A DNA stretch of 64,000 nt from Diplonema japonicum. Its lineage: Eukaryota; Euglenozoa; Diplonemea; Diplonemida; Diplonemidae. Where the stretch lies: the NCBI GenBank assembly GCA_964019335.1, contig OZ025713.1:248001-312000 (forward strand), written 5' to 3'. This document shows, one piece after another, positions 36,332 to 45,022 of this stretch. The notes under the pieces were generated by a model, which was not told where the DNA came from, did not search any database, and was given only the letters and a program-made list of their open reading frames with translations. Positions within the stretch are counted from its first letter, which is position 1; each line of letters starts with the position of its first letter. A program made the position numbers and the translations under genes.

Positions 36332-38047
36332 TTACAGCGACTCCACCACCTCTGCCTTTGTTAATGGACAAGTATTACTAGACACCATGCACTTCAGTTC
36401 CTCCTCCGCGAGGCTCACCGACGAAGGCTTCTGCGTCTCGATCCCAAGAACACGGAGGGCCTCCTCCCTGTCACCCAACAGGTACAACTTCCCTGCTAAG
36501 TTGTACGACTCCCAAGGCCTCTGCCCAAGCTCATACATCCACTCCTGGCCCGTTTCTAAAGGTTTGCCGTCCATTACAAGTACCTCGTACGCTACCTCGT
36601 TCACATGCTTCACATTCACTTTTGTTATAATGACTTTCATGGTGAAGGCGAAGGACACCTCACTGTACACAGTACTGCAACACACCACCTTGTGTCCCCC
36701 AGACCTCCCCAGGTCCTGCAGAACAGAGGCCGTGATGGACGGGGTCCCGATCATCCCCACAGACATGATCTCACTGCACCCAAGAGACCCACAGAAGGCC
36801 GTCCCACTTGACACACCTGTCACCACCTCAATCCCTTTTGCAAAGGCCCCGTCACGCAGATTAACAGCAGCCTGCACAGCATTCTTCGCGTGGCTTGCAC
36901 ATCTCTTCGTGGTGTTGAACGAGGCGTGCACGTGGTCCCCCACAACAGCCCCCACAACACCTGACAAATGTAAGTACTGTTCAGACAGGCACTCCATGAA
37001 GTGTTTATACTTCTCTTGGTAGGCTGCGGGGTCGGAGGCTGCCTCCCCAATCGACCCGAGCATGTTCGTCACAGTGAACGAGCACCGCTTCCTCTCAAGC
37101 ACCTTGACCTGTACGGCATGGACTGCCTCCAGCAGGCTTGAGACCGAGTCTTGCAGACAAACTGACTCTTTCCCGCCAGTAGCTTGGCTTTGATTGTCTT
37201 CCTCACCGGTATCGTCGCTGCCACTGTCACCGAAAAGAACAGACTGTGGAAGGTAAGGACGGTAGATGTGGAGATTTGCAAGGATGGCAGAAAAGGCTTG
37301 GTGGAGGGGCGGGGGGAGGGATGCGGACTCGATGATGTCTTCAGCTGATGCAAGGTCGAAGCGGGAGAGGGAGGTGGCGATCTCCTCAGTGGCTTGGATG
37401 GCTTGGTTCATGATTTCGTGTTCCTTAAGAAGGCCGTGGGCGAAGCCTCTTGTGAAGTAGAAGTCAAGGAGGACGACAACCAACTGGTAGAACAACGCGA
37501 TAAAGGAATGCGAAGGCTCCCGCGGGCATGGCAGTGTGGAACACGAGACTGCCTCTCGCCGGTAGGACTGGCGCGCGAAGAAGGGAAGATCATAGAGACC
37601 GAAACGAAAGGTGTTCTCGATGGTGATGAGAATAAACCAGCAAGAAATGCCGATCAGTAGATTCCTTGAAACGCGTGCACGCAAATTGCACAGGAGACAA
37701 ATATCGAGAATAATCAAATACAGCGGCCAGCTGTGGTGTGCACCCTGAAATATTATAATAATCTCAATGCTCGCCACAAGTATAGTGAAGCCTACCGCAT
37801 ACAGCACCCCCTCCACCACGTTGTGCCTGATCCTCTTCTCAATCAGCAGCTGCGCCAGACCGACTACACAACCTGATAGTCCCACGTACCTTCTCGTATG
37901 TGCAGCTCCCCGGTCGTTTAGATGTGTGATAACCTCCGATAGGAATCCAATAATGCCCATTAGACATGACACGAGAATAATCTTTTTATTGAACATGGTG
38001 GCCGAGTCATCTTCTGGCAGCACGACATGGCTGATCAAGCACCCCAT
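36332..38047 (-). CDS. Cyclase-like membrane protein, paralog 2 (divergent membrane domain)
   Basis: 571 residues from the ATG at 38047, which aligns with the family start (MGCLISHVVLPEDDSATMFN against MLFTLVGCPDDDPTTVFT). An upstream in-frame ATG at 38224 would add a Pro-run leader and is rejected. The six-helix region differs strongly from paralogs 1, 4, 5, 6 and 7. From YFTRGFAHG onward, and throughout the cyclase-like domain, it is nearly identical to them. The acidic spacer (GDSGSDDTGEEDNQSQ) and the C-terminus (TCPLTKAEVVESL) are private. It carries the same catalytic-residue losses. Gly2-Cys3 could be acylated, which is unusual for the family. Confidence 0.85.
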   Translation of the reverse strand: MGCLISHVVLPEDDSATMFNKKIILVSCLMGIIGFLSEVITHLNDRGAAHTRRYVGLSGCVVGLAQLLIEKRIRHNVVEGVLYAVGFTILVASIEIIIIFQGAHHSWPLYLIILDICLLCNLRARVSRNLLIGISCWFILITIENTFRFGLYDLPFFARQSYRREAVSCSTLPCPREPSHSFIALFYQLVVVLLDFYFTRGFAHGLLKEHEIMNQAIQATEEIATSLSRFDLASAEDIIESASLPPPLHQAFSAILANLHIYRPYLPQSVLFGDSGSDDTGEEDNQSQATGGKESVCLQDSVSSLLEAVHAVQVKVLERKRCSFTVTNMLGSIGEAASDPAAYQEKYKHFMECLSEQYLHLSGVVGAVVGDHVHASFNTTKRCASHAKNAVQAAVNLRDGAFAKGIEVVTGVSSGTAFCGSLGCSEIMSVGMIGTPSITASVLQDLGRSGGHKVVCCSTVYSEVSFAFTMKVIITKVNVKHVNEVAYEVLVMDGKPLETGQEWMYELGQRPWESYNLAGKLYLLGDREEALRVLGIETQKPSSVSLAEEELKCMVSSNTCPLTKAEVVESL

Positions 38048-38220
38048 ACCTTTGCGGAGTGTGACATGAAAAATAACCGGGGGAGGGGGAAAATCATTTG
38101 ATTGGCCAACTTGGGGGAAGGGGGGGGGGGGGGGGGGGGGGGGGGCACACATGCCCTTTTTTTTTGAGTCAATCTCCCTCATTTCGACTTCTTTCCGTGT
38201 GTACTGCTGAACAACCGCGT

Positions 38221-38385
38221 GCATGCCCTAAAAAGGGAGGGGGTATGATCAGTACTAGGTAGCTCTCAGTTTCGATCTAATCTTGCGACTCCTCCAAGTG
38301 CTGATCTCTTCAGGCAAGTAGCACCCTTCATTGGCTCCCACTAGTGTCCCAGCGGGTATGGAGAGTACTTTTCCCGACCAAAAAA
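38221..38385 (-). repeat. Interspersed repeat B, copy 3
   Basis: Nearly identical to 5310-5475 (GGGGGTATG, CAGTACTAGGTAGCTCTCAG, CAAGTGCTGATCTCTTCAGG, CCCTTCATTGGCTCC, CAGCGGGTATGGAGAGTACT). It starts at GCATGCCC, so the outer CTCAAATTAACATGC part is missing, and an A17 run follows. Confidence 0.75.
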
Positions 38386-38786
38386 AAAAAAAAAAAGTTT
38401 TGACATTTTTTTCTTTTTCTCCAGACGCTCAAAAATTATATTTATATATTGTTTTTTTTTCTTCTCCATACCCCCTTTTAATCTCCCGAACGGATAGGGG
38501 AACGACATAAAGTTCGTGGCTCTCAGTTAAAGAGGCAGAGAGAGACCCTTATTCCCACTAGTTTCTATTGATTTAAAACAAACCCCTCCCCCCCCGCATA
38601 AAAGAGGAAGCGCCAATTCTTTTTTATATAAGATTAAGGTTTGGATGGTCTGGGTACCCCACCCCTTTTCTTCATAAGTTTTTTACCCTCTTGTCTTTTT
38701 TTTTCTTTCTTTATATATTTTCAACTCCAGATACAAACCTCCCATTCCAAGCCAGGCTTTCTGCGGAGTGATTGAGATTGAGGGAA

Positions 38787-38810
38787 CCTGCAGTATGTGA
38801 CAGGATCGCC
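38787..38810. repeat. Short hairpin unit C, copy 1
   Basis: CCTGCAGTATGTGACAGG then ATCGCC and an A-rich tail; stem CCTG (38787-38790) / CAGG (38801-38804). Repeated at 39408-39432 and in variant form at 44430-44453. Confidence 0.6.
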
Positions 38811-38942
38811 GAAAAAGAAAAAAAAACATCTTATTCAAGCCCCCTAAATTCACAAGAATTTAAACAATAATGTAGAGAGGACACTAAAAAGAGAGGCGGA
38901 TTCTTTGTTTTTGTTCTTTGTTAAAAAAAAAAAAAACGTTTT

Positions 38943-39330
38943 TGCGCTTACCGGCTGAGCTGCGCTTAGTCCCGGCTCTGGCGGGTTCCTACTGCGGTGG
39001 TCAAACTGCGGGGCAAGCCTTATCGGAGTCTGAGGTACCTGTCCCGCAAGACTTCGATGCTGCTCGTCGTCTGCTCCGGGAGGACTGGCTTGTCTTGCTG
39101 CCTTCTCCCCAACCTGGCCGCTTTTTCTCTTCGTTCTCTTACCCATTGTCCTTTCAACGCCTCTAGGTCATGCTTGGTCTTCGGTGATGCAAATATCGCC
39201 CTCCTGTTCCATCCGATCACCGCCTTTCGGTACTGGGTGTTCTTGGCCTTGCGTGATAAAAACTGTTTCTTTTTAAAGGTATATGCGTTGTTGTGCTCAC
39301 CGGCCGAGCTGAGCTTAGTCCCCGGCTAGG
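38943..39330 (-). mobile_element. LINE C-terminal fragment between direct repeats
   Basis: 39220-39020 on the minus strand encodes IGWNRRAIFASPKTKHDLEA and a basic tail, matching 28640-28530. It is flanked by an imperfect direct repeat of about 40 bases (GCTTACCGGCTGAGCTGCGC near 38947, GCTCACCGGCCGAGCTGAGC near 39296). Confidence 0.65.
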
Positions 39331-39689
39331 TCCATCTCGCCATCGTCCTCTGCTCTCGACAACCCCCCCCCCCCCCCCCCCCCCCAGAGAACAAAGATGT
39401 CTTTGAGCCTGCAGTATGTGACAGGATCGCCCGAAAAAAAAAAAAGAATCGGTGGAATTGTTGCCATTTTCTTTCTTTCTTTTAATTTTTAATTTTTTTT
39501 TTTGTATGGTTTTCTTTTTTTTCTTTCTTTTTTTTTTTTTTTTTTTTGTTGTTGTTTGTACAAAGCCGATAGGTTAACCAACAATAGTTGCTTTTTTTTT
39601 TTTAAACCCTTAAACGCCCAACTGCACCTAGAGCAGCTAATAGGTGTAATTGTTCTCTGGTCACCCTGACCCAGAGTCTCTGATCGGTT
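39331..39689. other. Intergenic with C23 run and hairpin unit C copy 2
   Basis: C23 at 39363-39385, hairpin unit at 39408-39432 followed by A12, and T-rich DNA with T-runs near 39492-39547. No coding signal. Confidence 0.55.
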
Positions 39690-40304
39690 TTTCACAAAAA
39701 TAAAAATGGAATAGAGAGATTAGAGTAGAAATTTTGAAGATCTGCGTTAAATGCGCTATTTGTATCCTTTCAGACTTGCTATAAAGACCGCGTCCACAAA
39801 AACATGTCTTTTCTCGGGATGCGTTTTTATGCATTTCTGAATCCAAAGATTGACACCACTGTGCTGGGAGATTTTGATGAGCTCAAGAACGTCCTCCTTC
39901 TTCATGTCATGAAATTTGGTGAGCTTCGGAGTCTTCAAGCTGACCAAAATTGCATTGAGGACCAAATCACAAAATATTTGAGCATAGGCTGGAGTAGGAC
40001 ATTTTGTTTTTTCGAGTTTTGGGCTTCAAAACTCGGGAAAATACCGGTCCTAGCAAAGTTCGCTTTGACACTCGGCCGAAGCCTCTCGACAGAAGCACCT
40101 ACCGAAAGGCATTTTAAGGTTGTGTCATGCACCCTTACAAAATCTCGGTGCAAGCTTGATGGGCTGGTGCTAAATGCCCAACTTCAAATTTCCATCAACT
40201 ACAAGCTGCTGAATCCGCACCTTTTCACAAGTGAAACCCGTGAAAAACTAGTTTGGCGCTCCATTTGTTTGTGCGCACGAGCGGAATTTTACCTAATAAA
40301 ATAG
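39690..40304 (+). pseudogene. hAT-type transposase C-terminal remnant
   Basis: On the plus strand an open frame (at least from 39741, ATG at 39804) contains KNMSFLGMRFYAFLNPKI. It then has GKIPVLAKFALTLGRSLSTE followed by APTERHFKVVSCTLTKSR. This follows the hAT dimerisation region pattern: P-x-LA-x-x-A-x-x-x-L, S/T-x-A-x-x-ER-x-F, then R-x-x-L and a final hydrophobic helix. The catalytic N-terminal part is missing. The frame ends by reading into the VIPER-like element at 40243, so that element inserted into or next to it. Opposite strand to the host genes. Confidence 0.55.
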
Positions 40305-40401
40305 CTCATTACGCTGCCATCAACTAGTTTTTAGTCTCGACAATAATATTGTTAAAACAAAAAACTAGTTTGGCGCTCCATTTGTTTGTGCGCACGAGCG
40401 G
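40243..40401 (-). repeat. B1-A2-B2 terminus of the VIPER-like element
   Basis: B2 40243-40284, A2 40264-40365 and B1 40360-40401 overlap at the core TTTGTTTGTGCGCACGAGCG and at AAAAAC. B1 and B2 are offset by exactly 117 bases. Confidence 0.9.
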
Positions 40402-40524
40402 TCCACTTATGAACACGCCCCCCCCCTCCCCGCCGCGTGTCCCTTAGGTCACAGATTCGTCTTAGCGAACCTTGGCCAGGAGTGGGGTAGGCCGCCAGCG
40501 CGCTCGTGCCAAGGAAAAAACATG

Positions 40525-42133
40525 TCACAACCTAGTGTACGCATCCGCCGGGTTCTCCCGGGACCTCACGTAGAACCCAGACACCTCGCTTTGCGCCTCC
40601 TCCGCTCTCTCGGCCCCGGCACAGCATCTCGAGCATGACCTCGTCACCGGAGTAGGCCTTCCGCCAAGCACCAAGAACGACAGTGCTGTCGATACCCACG
40701 TGAAGCACCACGTTCCGGAGACCCAACACCCGAAAGGCAAATTCTAGCAGTTCCAGCAGGGCATACATCTCCAATCGAGCAATGGCCGCTCCCGCCAAGG
40801 CTTGCGGTATACGTCCCCACCTGACGTGTTTCTTCCCGTCGAGCATTAGCATGCAGCACCACCCCGTCAAGCTGGCATCCGTGAAGGCCTCGAGCCTTAC
40901 TGTAGGTCGCTCGGCCCACCGCTTCCATTCGTTCTGTCTCAACTCTTCGAAAGCGGCTCGCAACGCACGTTGCACCGACGCTGGTATCATTATGAGTGTA
41001 GTCCAAAAACCCGCTCGACTAGCAGCATCGAGGTCCTTGCCTTTGCACACACCCGACATCCACCTAAGGATGGACTTGAACCTGAAAAGAGGGAGGGCCA
41101 GCGCATGAGCTCGCCAAAGTACAAGACCGCAGAGCCTCCACCACCTCCGAAGCTGTAGGGGTCTGTCAAACACGAAGTCCTCCAGTACCGGTTTCAGGGC
41201 TTCGATCCACTTGCTGCACATCCTCCATCTCTTGCATTGGAGGTCGAACTCCAGACCCAAGACTCTACCCACCTGTGACGGAGCCGACGTCTCGCCGATC
41301 ACGATGCGGTACCTCCGGCACAGAGCTTCGAACCTGAGCGAAGCCTCCTTCAACGTACCCAGGTCTTTGTCGATGAGTACGATGTTGTCCAGCCAGACGA
41401 CAGCCAGAACGGATGAATTTCTCACAGACTCGTTAGCCACACATCTGGCGACGGCTTGACCCAGCTGCGGCGCGGCTCGGTATCCCATTGCAAGCCGCTG
41501 CATCTGCAAGATATTCCCATCCGCTCTGAACGAGAAGAAAGGCCGCGATTCCTTGTGCAGCTCAAACTGGAAAAACCATGATTTGAAATCGTGCTCGATG
41601 AAGTAGGCTCCTCGGAACATGGTCTCGACTATCTCACGATAGGAGGGGAAGTTACACGGCGGCAAGGGTAAGTGGCTCAGACTCTTGTTCAGACCTGTGC
41701 AGGCGAGGATGAAACGCAGCTGTCCAGGCTTTCGCTTTTTAACGCAAAAAGCGCTATGAAAAAATGAACCGGCTCTGCTCCTCGGGGCTTTCACAGCGAT
41801 GTTGCCTCCAGTGATCTGACCAACAAGAACAGCCAATCTCGTATTGCGAGGACCAACCTCCTTAGCGCGGCTGCCGATGTGCCGCCGAAGAAAAGACGGC
41901 TTTATCCATTCGAAGTTCTCCCCCAGACAGGGGAAGTCCTCCTGCAACAAGGCAGCATCGAGGGGCTCTAGGGGTGCGCCTGCCACATGACCCTCATAGC
42001 TCGCTCGAGGAATCCGAGGCACGTCTCCTTCCAGATTCCACCAGTCCCAGTCATAGTCGTACCAGGACAAAACCTCCCAAAAAGTATCTAGAGGTTCCTC
42101 GAGACGTCGACCGACCCCTTCACGTCCCCCCAC
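40525..42133 (-). pseudogene. Reverse transcriptase / RNase H of the VIPER-like element
   Basis: 533 codons in the main frame. RT: KPGQLRFILACTGLNKSLSH, FIEHDFKSWFFQFELH (motif A), MGYRAAPQLGQAVAR (motif B) and VVWLDNIVLI (motif C). Motif C reads LDN where xDD is usual. RNase H: FTDASLTGWCC, RLEMYALLELLEF and GIDSTVVLGAWRK supply the D-E-D triad. Near 40600 the frame shifts: in another frame VRSRENPADAYTRL ends the RNase H domain at 40525, so the main-frame end at 40532 is not the original one. It overlaps the recombinase gene by 46 bases. Confidence 0.8.
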
Positions 42134-42657
42134 GTACCTCGAGAGGTGTAGTGTCTGGTCGACTCGACGCGACGATGCCGACCAAGTGTCCTCGCGGCCT
42201 CCTCCCCTTGGGTCAGGGCGACTTCGTTCAAGGTCGCGTGACGGATGAACCTTGTTGTCACCCCGAGGCTCTGCTTCACGAATTCTTCAAGTCGACCCAC
42301 CGGCACGCCGAAGCCAGCTGGAGGCTCAAGGCCCCCGCCAAGATGCCTCTCTTGGGGATCACCTCCTTCACTGCGGACATGGTCCATCTTGTCCTCGTGC
42401 GCGGAGTGGTCCGAGAGTTTTCGACTCAGGGATCGCCGAAGAAGTTGAAAAGGGGACCTCTCTGCCTGGCTGAAGTACGTCATATACTGCAGAGCCGAAC
42501 TCGGGCTGAGGCGCTTCTCGTCGCGTAGACGCTGCACCCACATCGCAAAGCACATCTCCTTTGACAGGTGTGGCTGAATCCTCTGGAGTTGCTCGCGGAA
42601 GGCCTCCGATCTTCGCATCACTGAGAGAAAAGCCTGACCCTTGTAAGCGGTGGACAT
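42088..42657 (-). pseudogene. Tyrosine recombinase of the VIPER-like element, frameshifted
   Basis: The main frame starts AYKGQAFLSVMRRSEAFREQ and ends RFIRHATLNEVALTQ, then TLGRHRRVESTRHYTS. This supplies R-x-x-(R)H, the second H and the nucleophilic Tyr of box II. In the middle (about 42410-42285) the homologous reading lies in another frame (SAVKEVIPKRGILAGALSLQ, ACRWVDLKN, box I Arg). Two compensating frameshifts therefore interrupt the enzyme. The recombinase would integrate circular cDNA by strand exchange. Confidence 0.7.
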
Positions 42658-42852
42658 CGTCTTTAGCGTGTTCTGCCGTAGCTCTGGAACTTCGCTCCCG
42701 TCGACAGAGTCCTTCTTGCGGATGGTTCCGCCACGGAGAAGATCGCTCCATGGGGAATCGGAAAGCGTTATAGTCGTAAGAGAGGAAGGAAGAGAGGGAT
42801 TTTTTGATTGGGGAAGGAGGGGTTTGGGTTTCGGGGAGAGTGAGGCCGCGGC

Positions 42853-43909
42853 TCACTTTTTTGGAGTCGAGAAACTTCCCAACCTAGTCCTCTTAGGGGT
42901 TCCACCTTGTCTGTTTCTCAACCTGTCTGCTTCCCTCTCCCTCTCCCGATCCTTCTTCAAGACCTCAAGCACGGCCTCCGTAGAGTTCATGTGCTTAAAT
43001 GTAAGCCGTAGCTTTTTATCGGAGAAGTCCTCCCAGTGTCCCGAAGAGATACCCCTCGTAAGCGCGGGCCTTCTGAATCCCGAGCCGGAAATTCTGGCCA
43101 CACTCCGTCAGCACGCGCAGAGCTTCAAGCCGTAGCATGTAACTGTGCAGCGTCGGAAGTAGATCCTTAGACCATTTGCCTTCCTCGTCGCGAGCTACCC
43201 GTAGGTAGTGCCAGATCCTCATAGATTCGTGGCAACCCGCATTGGCGTCACTCTCCGGCTTGTCCACGAAAGGACCGTAACGCAACGCGATCGCGGACAG
43301 GATTGCGTCCACCCCCGAAGGGCAATCCAAGTAGGGGACCCACTCCACGACCCGCCGAAGATCCAGGTCAAACGGGACCCTGGTCCTCTTCTCCTTGCGC
43401 AGAGCCGTTAATTCGGCCTCCAGCGCTTCATGCTTCAGGGCCATCGCGTCGTTCCTCGCCACCATCAGCTGCACCAAACGGCGTACCGTTGGGTCAGCGT
43501 GGCTTTCCGCCTCCGTCAGCAAGTCTACCTCAGCGACCCCGCCAGTGTCCGTCATTTCCTCGTACTCCTCGTCCTCCCCTTCCGCATGATCTGCCCCCTC
43601 GTCGGTGACAACTAAGTCAGCCCCATTGTCAACTTCCCAGCAACACGGAGGGCAAACCCAAAGCTCCTCTGAACTCGTGGGCAACTCGAAGCGCACCCGT
43701 AGGGCCTTCGTCATTTTTGCCCGTAGGCACTCGGGGTCCCCCACGCGTCCGCACCTCGCGCAATGGTTACCCAGATCATGGGCCCTATCGCACGAGGGGA
43801 AGAACACACAGTCGTGACCGTGTTTCGCGGGGGTAGCCGAAGGTGGATATGTCGATGTCTCGACGTCCGTCCACTTAACCTTCCCTAGTTCGAAGTCGTC
43901 CCTTGACAT
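42853..43909 (-). pseudogene. Gag-like protein of the VIPER-like element, frameshifted
   Basis: The main ORF (43909-43016, 297 codons) begins 5 bases inside repeat A1. It has a Cys-rich PHD/RING-like N-terminus (CVFFPSCDRAHDLGNHCARC then CLRAK and WVCPPCC), an acidic stretch, a coiled coil near residues 150-175 and a helical domain. A frameshift near 43060 moves the rest to another frame (GFRRPALTRGISSGHWEDFS, ending at 42853), including a basic RDRERE...KRTR tail likely to bind nucleic acid. Confidence 0.65.
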
Positions 43910-43913
43910 TTTC

Positions 43914-44015
43914 TTTGTTTGTGCGCACGAGCGGAATTTTACCTAATAAAATAGCTCATTACGCTGCCATCAACTAGTTTTTAGTCTCGACAATAATATT
44001 GTTAAAACAAAAAAC
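43914..44015 (-). repeat. A1 repeat of the VIPER-like element
   Basis: 102 bases identical to 40264-40365. Its inner end is TTTGTTTGTGCGCACGAGCG and its outer end an AAAAAC run. It forms the 5' terminus of the element relative to its coding strand. Confidence 0.9.
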
Positions 44016-44376
44016 AAAAACGGGCTGCAGCATGTGAAAAACGTGCGACAAAAGTTCAAACCTCAATCCTCTGTTCTTTTTTACCAGGACCACGATGACA
44101 GTGTTGTTATGTCCGGCTGTCTACGGGACTGGAGAAGGGATGGTTTTTTGTTGCCGACAGAAATACTGCAGTGCTCATAAAGTGAGACCGGCAGATGCGA
44201 AGAGGCGAAAAGAGGTGTCTGGTGTCTAAGACAACGGCAGGTCATCAGCGGTGCTCGATTCGGTCGATGCACCTCATGGGCCGAAAACACTTTAGATAGT
44301 TAGTGGAATGAACGCAGATCTTCCAAATCTTTCTAAAAAATCAATTACCCCCCCTCCCCCGGGCGTTTAAGGGTTA

Positions 44377-44416
<40 letters not shown>

Positions 44417-44429
44417 ACATTTAAGGGTA

Positions 44430-44453
44430 CCTGCGGTATGTGGCAGGACGCCT
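44430..44453. repeat. Short hairpin unit C, copy 3 (five-pair stem)
   Basis: CCTGC (44430-44434) pairs with GCAGG (44443-44447). Copies 1 and 2 have CCTGC with ACAGG, so the fifth pair forms only here. Confidence 0.5.
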
Positions 44454-44629
44454 GAAAAGTTTAGAGGATACAGCACCAGGGCTTCCCACGTGATCACTCA
44501 CCGCAGTACTAACCTGGCCTGCTGGTGCTTAACTTCCCAAATCAGGCGGGATGGGGCGCATTCACCAGAGTATGGCCGTATCCCAAAAAAAAAAAAAAAA
44601 AAAAAAAAACAATAGCTATTTACTGCCAA

Positions 44630-44732
44630 CAAGTAATAACTTTACCGTTACCTCGAGGTTTCGCATTTTACCATCGAGGGCCCTGCGGGCGGGTAAAATG
44701 CGGAACCGAGAAGTCGGTAAAATATTACTTGG
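44630..44732. repeat. Imperfect fold-back repeat, arms about 40 bases
   Basis: Left arm words CAAGTAATA, TTTACCG, CTCGAGG and TTTCGCATTTTACC recur in reverse complement as GGTAAAATGCGGAACCGAG, CGGTAAAA and TATTACTTGG. The spacer holds CGAGGGCCCTGCGGGC. Probably a small fold-back transposon or MITE. Confidence 0.6.
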
Positions 44733-45022
44733 CGCGAGTGGTTTTATTTCACGACACTCTGAAATTACTTGTACCCAATTGAACTGAACCTGGGGGAATT
44801 GAGAGGAAAAAGTTGCCCCACTGGGACAAAAAGGAAAACCGAGGCAAAAATTGGCCTACCGAGGCATATTTATTTACCGGAAACCCCTATTACTTCACGG
44901 AAACAGGCCATTATTTCACCGTCAAGTAATGAAATTTAGCGTGAAGTAATGGGCCCCCGAGTGCGTGAAGTAACTTCAGAAGAGTGAAATAAAAAAATTA
45001 AAAAAAAAACACGTTCAATGCT

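Larger units (their letters stand above)
38048..38942. other. Intergenic with G26 run, repeat B copy 3 and hairpin tail
   Basis: G26 at 38120-38145, then repeat B (38221-38385), A/T-rich DNA without coding signal (38386-38780) and a short CCTGCAGTATGTGACAGG hairpin unit (38787-38810) followed by A-rich sequence. Confidence 0.6.
40243..44015 (-). mobile_element. Tyrosine-recombinase retrotransposon, VIPER/DIRS-like, 3.77 kb
   Basis: The minus strand carries gag-like, tyrosine recombinase and RT/RNase H genes in that order, the order reported for trypanosomatid VIPER rather than classic DIRS (where YR is last). The ends form split direct repeats. A1 at 43914-44015 equals A2 at 40264-40365 (102 bases). 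B1 at 40360-40401 equals B2 at 40243-40284 (42 bases). This A1-genes-B1-A2-B2 layout is diagnostic of YR retroelements that integrate through a circle. A shared core TTTGTTTGTGCGCACGAGCG occurs in all four. Frameshifts in all three genes suggest decay, but identical repeats suggest recent insertion. Confidence 0.85.
44016..45022. other. Intergenic with fold-back repeat and GTGAAGTAAT words
   Basis: 44081-44290 has an unassigned 69-codon minus frame. Hairpin unit C copy 3 is at 44430-44453. A fold-back repeat is at 44630-44732. At 44880-44990 the words GTGAAGTAAT, TTACTTCACGG and GTCAAGTAATG recur in both orientations. A-runs at 44380-44413 and 44585-44609. Confidence 0.55.

Noticed and set aside
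38048-38224. N-terminal extension of cyclase paralog 2 with a Pro run
   Set aside because: The extension is encoded by a G-homopolymer and has no counterpart in six paralogs; the start at 38047 aligns with the family.
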